A stretch of 37,716 nucleotides of DNA from Rothia koreensis (GTDB lineage Bacteria > Actinomycetota > Actinomycetes > Actinomycetales > Micrococcaceae). Positions 17,196 to 24,858 of the stretch are shown here, one piece after another (position 1 is the stretch's first letter; every line of letters begins with the position of its first letter). Location: the NCBI RefSeq assembly GCF_004136575.1, contig NZ_NOIQ01000021.1:1-37716 (forward strand). Direction: 5' to 3'. The notes beneath the pieces are model-generated. The model had not been told where the DNA came from. It did not search any database and worked only from the letters and a program-made list of their open reading frames with translations. Made by a program: the position numbers and the translations under genes.

Positions 17196-18443
17196 CTAAG
17201 GGGTCTCGCGCCGGATCGGGTACGTGCTGCCGCCCAGATCCGGATCGGGAAGGACCTCGTCCGGGTCGATGAGTTCCACACGGTGGCCGTCGGCGGTGAG
17301 CCGTCGGAGGCCCTCGAGGAACATGCGGCGGGCCATGGCGTCCAAACGGGTCACCTTGGTGAGGTCGAAGACCATGGTTCCGGGGTCGCATTCGAGGGAT
17401 GCCATGCGGTGCAGGATCGCCTCGGCCCCGGAGAACTGGATGACTCCCTGGAGCCGCATCACGGTCTCGTCGTCGCCCTCGCTGACCGAGCGGATGGTGT
17501 TGGACCCGAAAATACCGGCGTTGAGCAGGTGGAGGCCCATGTCCTGCGAGAGCTTGTTGAACACGTTGACTCCCCGGACGCTGTTGCCCTTCGGGTCAAG
17601 GCGGGGGGAGAACACGCCGATACCGACCTGACCGGGCAGGACCCCGAGGATTCCGCCCGAGACCCCGGACTTCGCGGGGATTCCGACGTCGGAGAACCAG
17701 GTCCCCGAGGCATCGTACATCCCCGCCGAGACCATGACCGCGAGCACTTGGCGGGCCACGTCCCGGCTCGCCACGCGTTCGCCCGTGAAGGGGTGCATGC
17801 CGCGGTTGGCCAGGGTCGCGCCCATGACGGCGAGATCGCGGACGTTGACCTTGATGGCGCACTGGGCGACGTACCCGGCGACGACCTGGTGCGCGTGCTC
17901 CTCGAAGACGCCGAGGTTCCTCAGCATGTGGGCCAGAGCGAAATTCCGGTCCGCCGTCTCGAGCTCCGAGCGGAACACGGATTCGTCCATTTCGAGTTTC
18001 CGGCCCGCGAGGCGAGAGAAGAATTCCACGGTGTGGTTGGCCCGGTCCTCCAGGGAGGAATCGGGCTCCGCCAGCATGCTGTGGATGGTGATGGCCCCCG
18101 CGTTGATCATGGGGTTCTTCGGCCGGTTCGTCCCTTTCTCGAGGGAGAGCTCGTTGAAAGCCTCACCCGTGGGCTCGACGCCGACTTTCGCGCTGATCGC
18201 CTCCAGGCCCCTGTCGGTGAGGGCCGAGGCGTAGGCGAATGGCTTCGAAATCGATTGGATCGTGAACTCGCGCTCGTCGTCGCCCACGGAGTAGGTGCGA
18301 CCATCGATGGTGGTCAGGGCGATCGAGAAGACCTCCGGGTCCGCCTTGGCGAGCTCGGGAATGTAATCGGCGAGATCGCCTCCGTCCATGGCGGTCGTGT
18401 CATTGAAGAGCTGGTGCAGGTACTTCCTTACGGGTGACTCCAA
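17196..18443 (-). CDS. glsA: Glutaminase A fused to a STAS domain
   Basis: A 415-residue protein. The serine-hydrolase-type glutaminase domain (1 to ~300) has the catalytic Ser-x-x-Lys in QSISKPF (Ser64, Lys67), KGTNRPKNPMINAGAI, the AHMLRNLGVFEEHA region, and GIPAKSGVSGGILGVLPGQ. It converts glutamine to glutamate and ammonia. The last ~95 residues (VIQFSGAEAILHRM, then MVFDLTKVTRLDAMARRMFLEGLRRL) form a STAS domain, a fusion known in actinobacterial glutaminases. The start is TTG at 18443, chosen for AAAGGAA upstream. It faces the PLP gene tail to tail, with only 24 bases between the stops. Confidence 0.95.
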   Translation of the reverse strand: MESPVRKYLHQLFNDTTAMDGGDLADYIPELAKADPEVFSIALTTIDGRTYSVGDDEREFTIQSISKPFAYASALTDRGLEAISAKVGVEPTGEAFNELSLEKGTNRPKNPMINAGAITIHSMLAEPDSSLEDRANHTVEFFSRLAGRKLEMDESVFRSELETADRNFALAHMLRNLGVFEEHAHQVVAGYVAQCAIKVNVRDLAVMGATLANRGMHPFTGERVASRDVARQVLAVMVSAGMYDASGTWFSDVGIPAKSGVSGGILGVLPGQVGIGVFSPRLDPKGNSVRGVNVFNKLSQDMGLHLLNAGIFGSNTIRSVSEGDDETVMRLQGVIQFSGAEAILHRMASLECDPGTMVFDLTKVTRLDAMARRMFLEGLRRLTADGHRVELIDPDEVLPDPDLGGSTYPIRRETP

Positions 18444-18603
18444 TGGTTCCTTTCCGCATCGGCGTGGTTCAACGGGGGATGGTTGCCTGAGTCGAGCCTA
18501 TTTCATCCCGCGGGCAAGGGGTATGACGGCGGGCGCACAGACCCCCTACGCCGCCCCTGCGATGGGAGAGGCCGGGAGGAATGTACCGTGCAGAGACCGG
18601 GAG

Positions 18604-19623
18604 CTATCGGAGCGATTCGTCCGAACCCAGTTTGTCCAGCATCTGCTTTCCCTCATCGGAGAGTTGCACCCGGTTGTAGTCGTAGAGGTACGGCTCCGTG
18701 GGCAACTGCTGGACAGTGAAATCATCCTCGCCGACGCCCTTGAACCGGCGCGCCAGGCTGGTCATGCTGGAGGTTGATTTCAGCCCGTCGTCAACAGTCA
18801 CTGACGAGGTGAGGGAGCTGGCGAAAGAATAGAACTTCTTCGGATGGGACAAGATCGAGGATTCTTCCGCCTTGTGAAGGATCGCAGAGATCACGTCTTG
18901 CTGATGCTCCATTCGGGCCAAGTCGCTGCCGTCACCCACGGCGTGGCGAGTCCGAGCCAACGCCAGGGCATCCTCGCCTCGTACTTTCTGGCATCCGGCG
19001 GGCAGGTCTAGGTTGGCATCCGGGTCCTTCAGCGCCTCGGGCAGGCAAATATCGATGCCGTCCAGGGCGTCGACCATCGACATGAATCCGTGGAAGTTCA
19101 TGTCCACGAAGTGGTGAATGGGCAGACCCGTCATGGAAGAGACGGCGGATACCAGGCAAGATTCTCCGTCATTGAGCAGGGAGTTGACTTGGACGTCGCC
19201 GGTGTAGCCGGCGTCGTCGTACGCCGCGCAACTAGGAGCCGGGACCATGGTGTCTCGCGGAATCTGGACGCCCGTGACCTCTGTGCTGTCTCCATTGATG
19301 TGGACCAAGACCATCGAATCGCTACGACGCCCTTCTGCATCCCCTGCTTCTATAGCTCCATCACGCTCGTCCGAGCCGACCACCAGAATATTCATCGGCT
19401 CCTTCGACCCGGATTCCGCGCTCAGGCCCTCGACCGGAGTGGTGTGCATATTCTTTGTGAGCGAGCCTATTGAGGTCACCACGGCAACAATGAGAATGAT
19501 GGAAAACAGTACGGTCAGAGTGATACTTAATCTGCCCCATCGGGGAATTCTGTATTTCCGTCGTGATTTTGGGGTATCAACAACGGATGAAGTATTTTGT
19601 GAGGGGTCAGAAGAGTATGTCAT
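18604..19623 (-). CDS. LytR-CpsA-Psr (LCP) family protein
   Basis: A 339-residue cell-envelope protein. It has a cytoplasmic N-terminal tail ending in RRKYRIPRWGR, one transmembrane helix (about 32-52) and an extracellular LCP domain. Domain marks are MNILVVGSDERDG, SDSMVLVHINGDSTEVTGVQIPRD, VDMNFHGFMSMVDALDGIDICLP, and ALARTRHAVGDGSDLARMEHQQ with its conserved Arg/Asp set. LCP enzymes transfer lipid-linked glycopolymers onto peptidoglycan. Codon use is visibly richer in A+T than its neighbours. The ATG at 19623 lacks a clear ribosome-binding site, so the message may be leaderless. No partner glycopolymer genes are next to it. Confidence 0.92.
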   Translation of the reverse strand: MTYSSDPSQNTSSVVDTPKSRRKYRIPRWGRLSITLTVLFSIILIVAVVTSIGSLTKNMHTTPVEGLSAESGSKEPMNILVVGSDERDGAIEAGDAEGRRSDSMVLVHINGDSTEVTGVQIPRDTMVPAPSCAAYDDAGYTGDVQVNSLLNDGESCLVSAVSSMTGLPIHHFVDMNFHGFMSMVDALDGIDICLPEALKDPDANLDLPAGCQKVRGEDALALARTRHAVGDGSDLARMEHQQDVISAILHKAEESSILSHPKKFYSFASSLTSSVTVDDGLKSTSSMTSLARRFKGVGEDDFTVQQLPTEPYLYDYNRVQLSDEGKQMLDKLGSDESLR

Positions 19624-20024
19624 TATTTGCCAGAATCTCGGGGAAGTGAAAAATCAAAGTACCATCAGATCGATGGCCGAGTCCAGAGTATTACCCCACG
19701 TCTCAGGGCAACTCGCGTGCCCTGCAGCCGCTCGGTCGGGGTCGACACCGACCCGGGATCGGCTCTCTTCCCAGAATTTTGGCAGACTGTTTTTCACACC
19801 GCGGTGCTTCCCTATGCCCTGGTGGACTCAAGATGCCTGACTATTGATGCATTTAGGGTGCTATCCCCGTGTATGTGAATCGAAATTGCGGAGAGAAATC
19901 AGCGGAATCTTGTCATTGGCATTTCTCGATGCAGGTTTTCGGGGTGAATTAGTTCTCCGGACGCTTTACCGGGCTCAATACAACGTGACCGCTCGAGCTG
20001 ATACCGGCGTGAACGCCAGGGGCG
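19624..20024. other. AT-rich intergenic stretch, no gene seen
   Basis: About 400 bp of lower G+C between the LCP gene and the efflux gene. It must contain the LCP promoter. I found no RNA gene, terminator with T-run, or supported small protein in it. Confidence 0.5.
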
Positions 20025-21548
20025 CTACGACTTGGCGTCGCGGAGAGTCCGCAGGGCCATGAGTACCGCGCCGAGCATCAGGACGACGCCGATTCCGGAC
20101 GTGATCCCCACCCCGGAGTCGAATGCGGCCCGGGCCGAATGCAGGAGGGACTCGCCGGCGGGCCCGCCGAGGTGCGCGGCGACGTCGGTCGCACCGCCCA
20201 GCGTTTCTCGGGCGGCATCGCGGGACGTCTCGGGAACCTCGTCGGGGATCGAGACGTTTGCTCGGTATGTGGCGTTGAGGATCGACCCCAGTACCGCGGT
20301 CCCGAGAACCGCGCCGGTCTCGTAAGCTGTTTCCGAGATCGCGGAGGCCGAACCGGCCTTGTGGGCGGGGACGGCGTCGAGGATGAGGTCATTCGAGATG
20401 GTCTCCGCGGACCCGATGCCGATGCCGAGAATCACGAAAGCCAGGATCAGGCCCGCGTCCGACCCGGCAGGGCCGGCGAAGAACATGACGCCGAAACCGA
20501 TCGCGTTCAGAAAGAGACCGGTTGCCACCACGTGGGCGGGTTTGAACCTCCGGACCACGGGGACAACGGCCAGTCCCGCCACAATCGTGGCTCCCAGTCC
20601 AGGAATCAGGGCGACGCCGGCCTCCATCGGCGTCATCCCGCTGATGAGCTGAAGGTGCTGGGACACGAAGTACAGGAACCCCACGAGCGAGAACACGCTC
20701 AGAAGGTTCGATCCGACGGCCCCGGAGAACACGGAGTTGGTGAACAGCCGGACGTCCAGCATGGGGTCCGGTCGGCGAAGCTGACGGCGGACGAACCAGA
20801 CTCCGGCCAGCACGGTCACCGCGAAACAGATGATCACGGCGGTCCCGAGCCCGTGGCTCGCGAAGGACTTGATGCCGTAGACGAGGGGAGTCATGGTCGC
20901 CATGACCAGGACGATGCTGGTGATGTCGATTGGGCTGGGGTGGGGATCGCGTGACTCGGGGATCAGCAGGCGCGCGAAGATCAGGAACGGAACAAGCATG
21001 GGCACGGCCATCAGGAAGATCGATCCCCAATAAAAATGTTCGAGAAGGAAGCCGCCCACGATGGGGCCGAGTGCGGCTCCTCCGGAGAATCCCGAGGCCC
21101 AGATCGCGATGGCCTTCCGCCGTTCATTCGGGTCGATGAAGATGTTCCTGATCAGGGACAACGTGGCCGGCATGAGCACGGAACCGAAGAGGCCCATCGC
21201 GGCGCGGGCGGTAATCAACCACGCCGCGCTGGGGGCGAAGGCAGCCGCCACGGAGATGACGGTGAACCCCGTGGCTCCGATCATGAGCAGCCGACGGCGC
21301 CCCATGCGGTCCCCGAAACTGCCCATCGGAACCAGCAGCCCGGCCAACACGAGGGAATAGATGTCGACGATCCACAGCAACTGCGTACCGGTCGGGTTCA
21401 GGGCCGCCGAGATCGGCGGCAGCGCGAAGGAGAGGACCGTGTTGTCGACCGAAACCAGAAGAACCGGTGACATCAAGGCGGCGAGAGCCAGCCAGCGACG
21501 GTCATGCAGTGCCGGACGCTCGGTGCGTCGTTTCGGGGCGATAGGCAT
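20025..21548 (-). CDS. DHA2-family MFS multidrug efflux transporter (14 TM)
   Basis: A 507-residue transporter with about 14 hydrophobic helices. Family motifs are VDNTVLSFALPPISAAL in helix 1 (motif D1 type), GSFGDRMGRRRLLMIG (motif A), LIRNIFIDPNERRKAIAIWA and GAALGPIVGGFLLEHFYW (motif C). The QacA/EmrB-type proton-driven pumps of this branch export hydrophobic cations or antibiotics. ATG 21548 follows AGGAGAGGAG; an in-frame upstream extension crosses the regulatory region and is rejected. A TetR regulator is divergent, with an operator in between. Confidence 0.93.
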   Translation of the reverse strand: MPIAPKRRTERPALHDRRWLALAALMSPVLLVSVDNTVLSFALPPISAALNPTGTQLLWIVDIYSLVLAGLLVPMGSFGDRMGRRRLLMIGATGFTVISVAAAFAPSAAWLITARAAMGLFGSVLMPATLSLIRNIFIDPNERRKAIAIWASGFSGGAALGPIVGGFLLEHFYWGSIFLMAVPMLVPFLIFARLLIPESRDPHPSPIDITSIVLVMATMTPLVYGIKSFASHGLGTAVIICFAVTVLAGVWFVRRQLRRPDPMLDVRLFTNSVFSGAVGSNLLSVFSLVGFLYFVSQHLQLISGMTPMEAGVALIPGLGATIVAGLAVVPVVRRFKPAHVVATGLFLNAIGFGVMFFAGPAGSDAGLILAFVILGIGIGSAETISNDLILDAVPAHKAGSASAISETAYETGAVLGTAVLGSILNATYRANVSIPDEVPETSRDAARETLGGATDVAAHLGGPAGESLLHSARAAFDSGVGITSGIGVVLMLGAVLMALRTLRDAKS

Positions 21549-21590
21549 GGCTCTCCTCTCCTGTCGGGACGATTGTTTCCGCATTACTGT

Positions 21591-21604
21591 ACCGTCTGGA
21601 CGGT
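21591..21604. promoter_or_regulatory. TetR operator: ACCGTC-TG-GACGGT
   Basis: A perfect 6-bp inverted repeat with a 2-base centre lies in the 72-84 bp between the divergent efflux and TetR genes. This is the expected place and form for an autoregulatory TetR site that also represses the pump. Confidence 0.75.
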
Positions 21605-21632
21605 TTAGTGCCAAGGAAGTATGGTCGAGGTC

Positions 21633-22235
21633 ATGAGTGCGAAAAGCCGTGTCCTGGACGCCTACGAGTCGATCCTGATCGCCGAGGGGGAGCGGGCTGC
21701 CACCATGGATGCCGTCGCGGCCCGCGCGGACGTCTCCAAGGGCGGATTGCTCTATCACTTCAAGGACAAGACCTCGTTGGCCGAGGGGCTGATCGAACGC
21801 CTCCTGGAGTACGCCGCGGAGGACAACGCCGCCATGCGGGCGTCACCCGAAGGCCCGTCCCGGTACTACGTCCGAACTTCCGCGTTCTACCTGGACCAGG
21901 AGTCGGGCCAGGCCGCCGCGATCGACCGCACTTTCGTGGCTGTGCTGAGTCTGGGGCAGGACGCCCAGCCCAAGGCCCGGGAGGCGATGAGCCGCATCCA
22001 CGCGGACTGGTACGACATCATTCTCGAGGAAGTCGGGCAACCCGCCATTGCATCGGCCATCCTCCTGATTGGCGACGGCCTCTATTACAACGCCGCCCTC
22101 GCCGGCGGGGGCGTCGAGGGCGTGCTCGATGCGATTCCGGAGGGAACCAATTTCGGCATCTCCACGGTCAGCCCGCAGGGGCTGGAGGATCTGCTCGAGA
22201 TCGTTGACGCTCTCAAGGGGACGTCGACCTCATGA
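21633..22235 (+). CDS. TetR-family regulator of the adjacent efflux pump
   Basis: A 200-residue TetR protein. The N-terminal HTH reads RVLDAYESILIAEGERAATMDAVAARADVSKGGLLYHFKDKTSLAEGLIE, with the canonical GGLLYHF recognition region. The all-helical C-terminal part is the ligand domain. Either ATG 21633 or ATG 21621 is possible; AAGGAAG sits too close to the latter. It most likely represses the divergent DHA2 pump and itself via the palindrome at 21591. Confidence 0.9.
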   Translation: MSAKSRVLDAYESILIAEGERAATMDAVAARADVSKGGLLYHFKDKTSLAEGLIERLLEYAAEDNAAMRASPEGPSRYYVRTSAFYLDQESGQAAAIDRTFVAVLSLGQDAQPKAREAMSRIHADWYDIILEEVGQPAIASAILLIGDGLYYNAALAGGGVEGVLDAIPEGTNFGISTVSPQGLEDLLEIVDALKGTSTS

Positions 22236-22267
22236 CGACGCCGCGCGCCCTTCCCGGCCGCGCTTCC

Positions 22268-22344
22268 GCCCGAGCGTGAACTTCACCTGAGACTCAGCCT
22301 TGCCCGAGCGTGAACTTCACCTGAGGCTCAGCCTTGCCCGAGCC
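22268..22344. repeat. 34-bp tandem repeat between convergent TetR genes
   Basis: GCCCGAGCGTGAACTTCACC plus TGAGACTCAGCCTT occurs at 22268 and 22302 with one A/G difference, and a 9-base third start occurs at 22336. The CTGAG/CTCAG core is an inverted repeat, so each unit can form a small hairpin. It extends into the last codons of the second TetR gene, which suggests a recent slip or duplication that may act as a bidirectional terminator. Confidence 0.85.
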
Positions 22345-22999
22345 TCCGGGTCAGGGAATCGACCGTCCGTGACATGATTTCCTCGCCCAGGCCCTCCATC
22401 GCCGGGCCGAGTTGTCCGAAAATCTCCATGCTGATGCACCCCACGATGCTTCCCCATGCCTCGATGCAGAACGCCGTCTGAGTCGGTGAGGCCGCGACCC
22501 CCAGAGTCTCGAGCTCGGGTCGGATCTGGGCTGCGAATCCACTGCTCGGTTCGGGGGCGTCCACGTCAGACGGAATCGATTCGAGGAAAAGACGGATGAC
22601 TCGCGTGCCGGGCCCCGTGGTCCTGTCCGCCGGTGCGCTGTATCCGGGCACCGGGGAACCGTAGAGCAGGGCCCACTGTTCCCGATGGTCGAGCGCCCAT
22701 TCCCGCATGCCGAAGGCGAGTCGGCGGAAGCGGTCGGTGGCGGCTCCGGTCCCGTCGATGCGGCTCTCCGCGTGGTCGGCCAGCGATGAGTAAGCGTCGA
22801 CCACCAGGAGGGTCAACAACTCATCGCGACTCGACACGTATCTGTACACCGCGGAGGAGACGACGCCGATCGACCGTGCGACCTCGCGCAGGGAAAGGTT
22901 CGCCGCTCCACGTGAAACGAGCTGCTCACGTCCTGCCGTGATGATCGCGGACTCCATGTGCGCCCGAGCCTCCGCCCGGGACAGGTGTGGGGTGCTCAT
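22328..22999 (-). CDS. TetR-family regulator with WHG-type C-terminal domain
   Basis: A 223-residue TetR protein. The HTH is ARAHMESAIITAGREQLVSRG, then LSLREVARSIGVVSSAVYRYVSSRDELLTLLV. The C-terminal domain with WALDHREQWALLYGSPVPGY and FCIEAWGSIVGCISMEIFG matches the TetR_C_33/WHG group. The ATG at 22999 begins just before the divergent intergenic region that holds two copies of a GAGAGC-GGT-GCTCTC palindrome. It probably represses the epimerase gene and itself. Confidence 0.9.
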   Translation of the reverse strand: MSTPHLSRAEARAHMESAIITAGREQLVSRGAANLSLREVARSIGVVSSAVYRYVSSRDELLTLLVVDAYSSLADHAESRIDGTGAATDRFRRLAFGMREWALDHREQWALLYGSPVPGYSAPADRTTGPGTRVIRLFLESIPSDVDAPEPSSGFAAQIRPELETLGVAASPTQTAFCIEAWGSIVGCISMEIFGQLGPAMEGLGEEIMSRTVDSLTRRLGQG

Positions 23000-23025
23000 G
23001 ACCTCAGTGTGCCATTCCTGAAACG

Positions 23026-23040
23026 AGAGCGGTGCTCTTG
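23026..23040. promoter_or_regulatory. TetR operator copy 1 (GAGAGC-GGT-GCTCTT)
   Basis: Near-perfect 15-bp palindrome about 27 bases upstream of the TetR start, matching copy 2 at 23082 in 14 of 15 bases. It probably gives autorepression. Confidence 0.75.
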
Positions 23041-23081
23041 AAGTGCGACACGCACCCGATTAGGCTGAGGACATCAAACAG

Positions 23082-23096
23082 AGAGCGGTGCTCTCG
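23082..23096. promoter_or_regulatory. TetR operator copy 2 (GAGAGC-GGT-GCTCTC)
   Basis: Perfect 6-bp arms with a 3-base centre, lying 14 bases upstream of the epimerase ATG and next to its GGAAAGGA ribosome-binding site. The site spacing to copy 1 is 56 bp. Binding here would block epimerase expression. Confidence 0.8.
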
Positions 23097-23110
23097 GAAA
23101 GGATGTCATC

Positions 23111-24025
23111 ATGAAATATCTCGTGACCGGAGCGGGGCAAATCGGATCGCAATTGACCCAGGACCTCGTCGACGCCGGGCACGACGTCGTGGTCCTGCGC
23201 CGTCGGCAAGTCGATGTGGGTCGTGTCCAGGTGCTGGTGGGAGACGTGTTGGACCGCGATCTGCTCGCGACGGCCATGGATGGGGTGGACGCCGTCTTCC
23301 ACTGCATCCACACCGCGTATGACGCCAAACAGTGGGACCAAGTGCTGCCGACGCGCGAGCTGGCGGTCATGGACGCCGCGGCCGACGCCGGGGTCCCCGT
23401 CGTCTTTCCCGAATCGGTCTACGGTTTCGGCGTGCAATCCGTGGATCTGTCCGAGGGCGCGGAACTCGCCCCGGTCAGTCCCCTGGGCGAGGTGCGCGCT
23501 CGGCTGCTGAAGGCCAGACAGGAGCACCGGGCCCGCACGATCAGCGTCGTTGCCTCCGACCTCTGGGGGCCGACGGCCGCACCCAAGACGTCGGTCGCGC
23601 ACCTGTCCGTTCTCGTGCCGCGACCCCAGGGCAAGCGCGGCTTCGCGATGGGCAACCCGACCATGCCGCACACGCTCACGTTCATTCCTGATCTCACCCG
23701 GGCGATGGCCTATGCGGCCGACCATGCGTCGGAAGTGGCGCCCGAGGGCGACGCCGTCCTCCATGCCCCATCGCAGGACACGGGATCCTTGGAGGACTTC
23801 AACCGGACCGTCTCGGGCAGGGTCGGCGTCCGCCACAAGACGCTGACGCGAATTCCCCGAGCCCTTCTGGCCGCGGCCGGTCGGGTCAGCCCCATGATGG
23901 CGGAGCTGCGCAACCAGGCATACCTCTGGGACCGCCCCGCTGTTCTCCGGCCGGGCGTGCTGACCGAGGAACACGGCCTGAACCCGACAGACGTCGGTGC
24001 GTCCCTCGACCGAACGCTGGTATGA
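23111..24025 (+). CDS. NAD(P)-binding epimerase/dehydratase-family protein (atypical SDR)
   Basis: A 304-residue Rossmann protein. It starts with MKYLVTGAGQIGSQLTQDLV (GxxGxxG nucleotide loop), then GDVLDRDLLATAMDGVDAVFHCIHTAY and FPESVYGFG, whose Tyr is in the position of the SDR catalytic Tyr. The usual YxxxK is not present in standard form, so it is best called an extended or atypical SDR. Proteins like this next to a TetR gene often respond to xenobiotics or electrophiles. The reaction is not predictable. Confidence 0.87.
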   Translation: MKYLVTGAGQIGSQLTQDLVDAGHDVVVLRRRQVDVGRVQVLVGDVLDRDLLATAMDGVDAVFHCIHTAYDAKQWDQVLPTRELAVMDAAADAGVPVVFPESVYGFGVQSVDLSEGAELAPVSPLGEVRARLLKARQEHRARTISVVASDLWGPTAAPKTSVAHLSVLVPRPQGKRGFAMGNPTMPHTLTFIPDLTRAMAYAADHASEVAPEGDAVLHAPSQDTGSLEDFNRTVSGRVGVRHKTLTRIPRALLAAAGRVSPMMAELRNQAYLWDRPAVLRPGVLTEEHGLNPTDVGASLDRTLV

Positions 24026-24037
24026 CCGGTGGGAACC

Positions 24038-24700
24038 TCAGGGCTGCTGGCCGGTTGAGAAAGTACCGCTGTCCAGCATCGTCTCGACCATGTGCCTCCG
24101 TGCCCGTTCGATGCCCGTGGTGACGACGTCGTGGATCTCGGCCTCGTCGCCTCGGCGAATCGCCTCGACGAGCCGGCCGTGGTTCACGGCCGTGTAGGGC
24201 TTGCCCAGCTCCTTGCGAAGGTTCAGGAACCGTTCGATTTCCTCGTTGAGGGCCGTGATGGTCCGCGCGAGGATGGGCACCCGGGCCAACTCCGCGATGC
24301 GGACGTGCAGGTTTCGGTTCGCAGCGTTCCGGGCCGCACTGTCCGAACCGCTGTGCACCGTCGCCTGGCTCAGGGTTTCGAGCTCATCGAGTTCCTCGCT
24401 GCTGGCGCGCTTGGACGCGAGGACGGCCGCTTCCGGCTCGAGCAGCGCTCGCAACCGGTACGTGTCCTGTGTTTCGGTGAAGTCGACGTTCTTGACGAAG
24501 GTTCCTCGGCGGGGCACCACGACCACGAGGGACTCTCGCTCGAGAAGATTGATCGCCTGGCGTATCGGCGTTTTGCTCATGCCGTATGTATCGGCCAGCC
24601 AGGCGTCCACGATGACCTCGCCAGGGCGCAGGGTGCACTGAATGATGTCCCGTTTGATCGCCTCGTAAGCCCGATCGGCCATCGACTGCTGGCGCCCCAT
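24038..24700 (-). CDS. GntR-family regulator (FadR/FCD subfamily)
   Basis: A 220-residue regulator. The winged HTH reads AYEAIKRDIIQCTLRPGEVI, then DAWLADTYGMSKTPIRQAINLLERESLVVVVPRRGTFV. The all-helical FCD ligand domain follows (RALLEPEAAVLASKRASSEEL, then NRNLHVRIAELARVPIL, and YTAVNHGRLVEAIRRGD with a metal-site His pattern). It is divergent from the AbgT transporter, with operator-like repeats between them, so it probably controls the transporter/opine dehydrogenase pair in response to the substrate or product. Confidence 0.92.
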   Translation of the reverse strand: MGRQQSMADRAYEAIKRDIIQCTLRPGEVIVDAWLADTYGMSKTPIRQAINLLERESLVVVVPRRGTFVKNVDFTETQDTYRLRALLEPEAAVLASKRASSEELDELETLSQATVHSGSDSAARNAANRNLHVRIAELARVPILARTITALNEEIERFLNLRKELGKPYTAVNHGRLVEAIRRGDEAEIHDVVTTGIERARRHMVETMLDSGTFSTGQQP

Positions 24701-24762
24701 GCCGGTCTCCGTTTCGCTTCTTCTGGCTGTTGACTTCGCTAGGACCCTAGTCTAGCGTCTAT

Positions 24763-24791
24763 CAGAAATATCACAGAAATATCACCGTGAT
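24763..24791. promoter_or_regulatory. Operator-like repeats for the GntR regulator
   Basis: CAGAAATATCAC occurs twice, sharing one base (24763 and 24774). The second copy runs into the palindrome ATCAC-C-GTGAT at 24781-24791. It is the only AT-rich patch between the divergent GntR and AbgT genes and is a good candidate for the FCD-regulator site. Confidence 0.65.
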
Positions 24792-24858
24792 TTTAGGTGG
24801 TTTCCCCACCGGTCGCCGGATTCCCGGCGGCGTCGGCCATCGAGGCGAGGCGAAGAGT

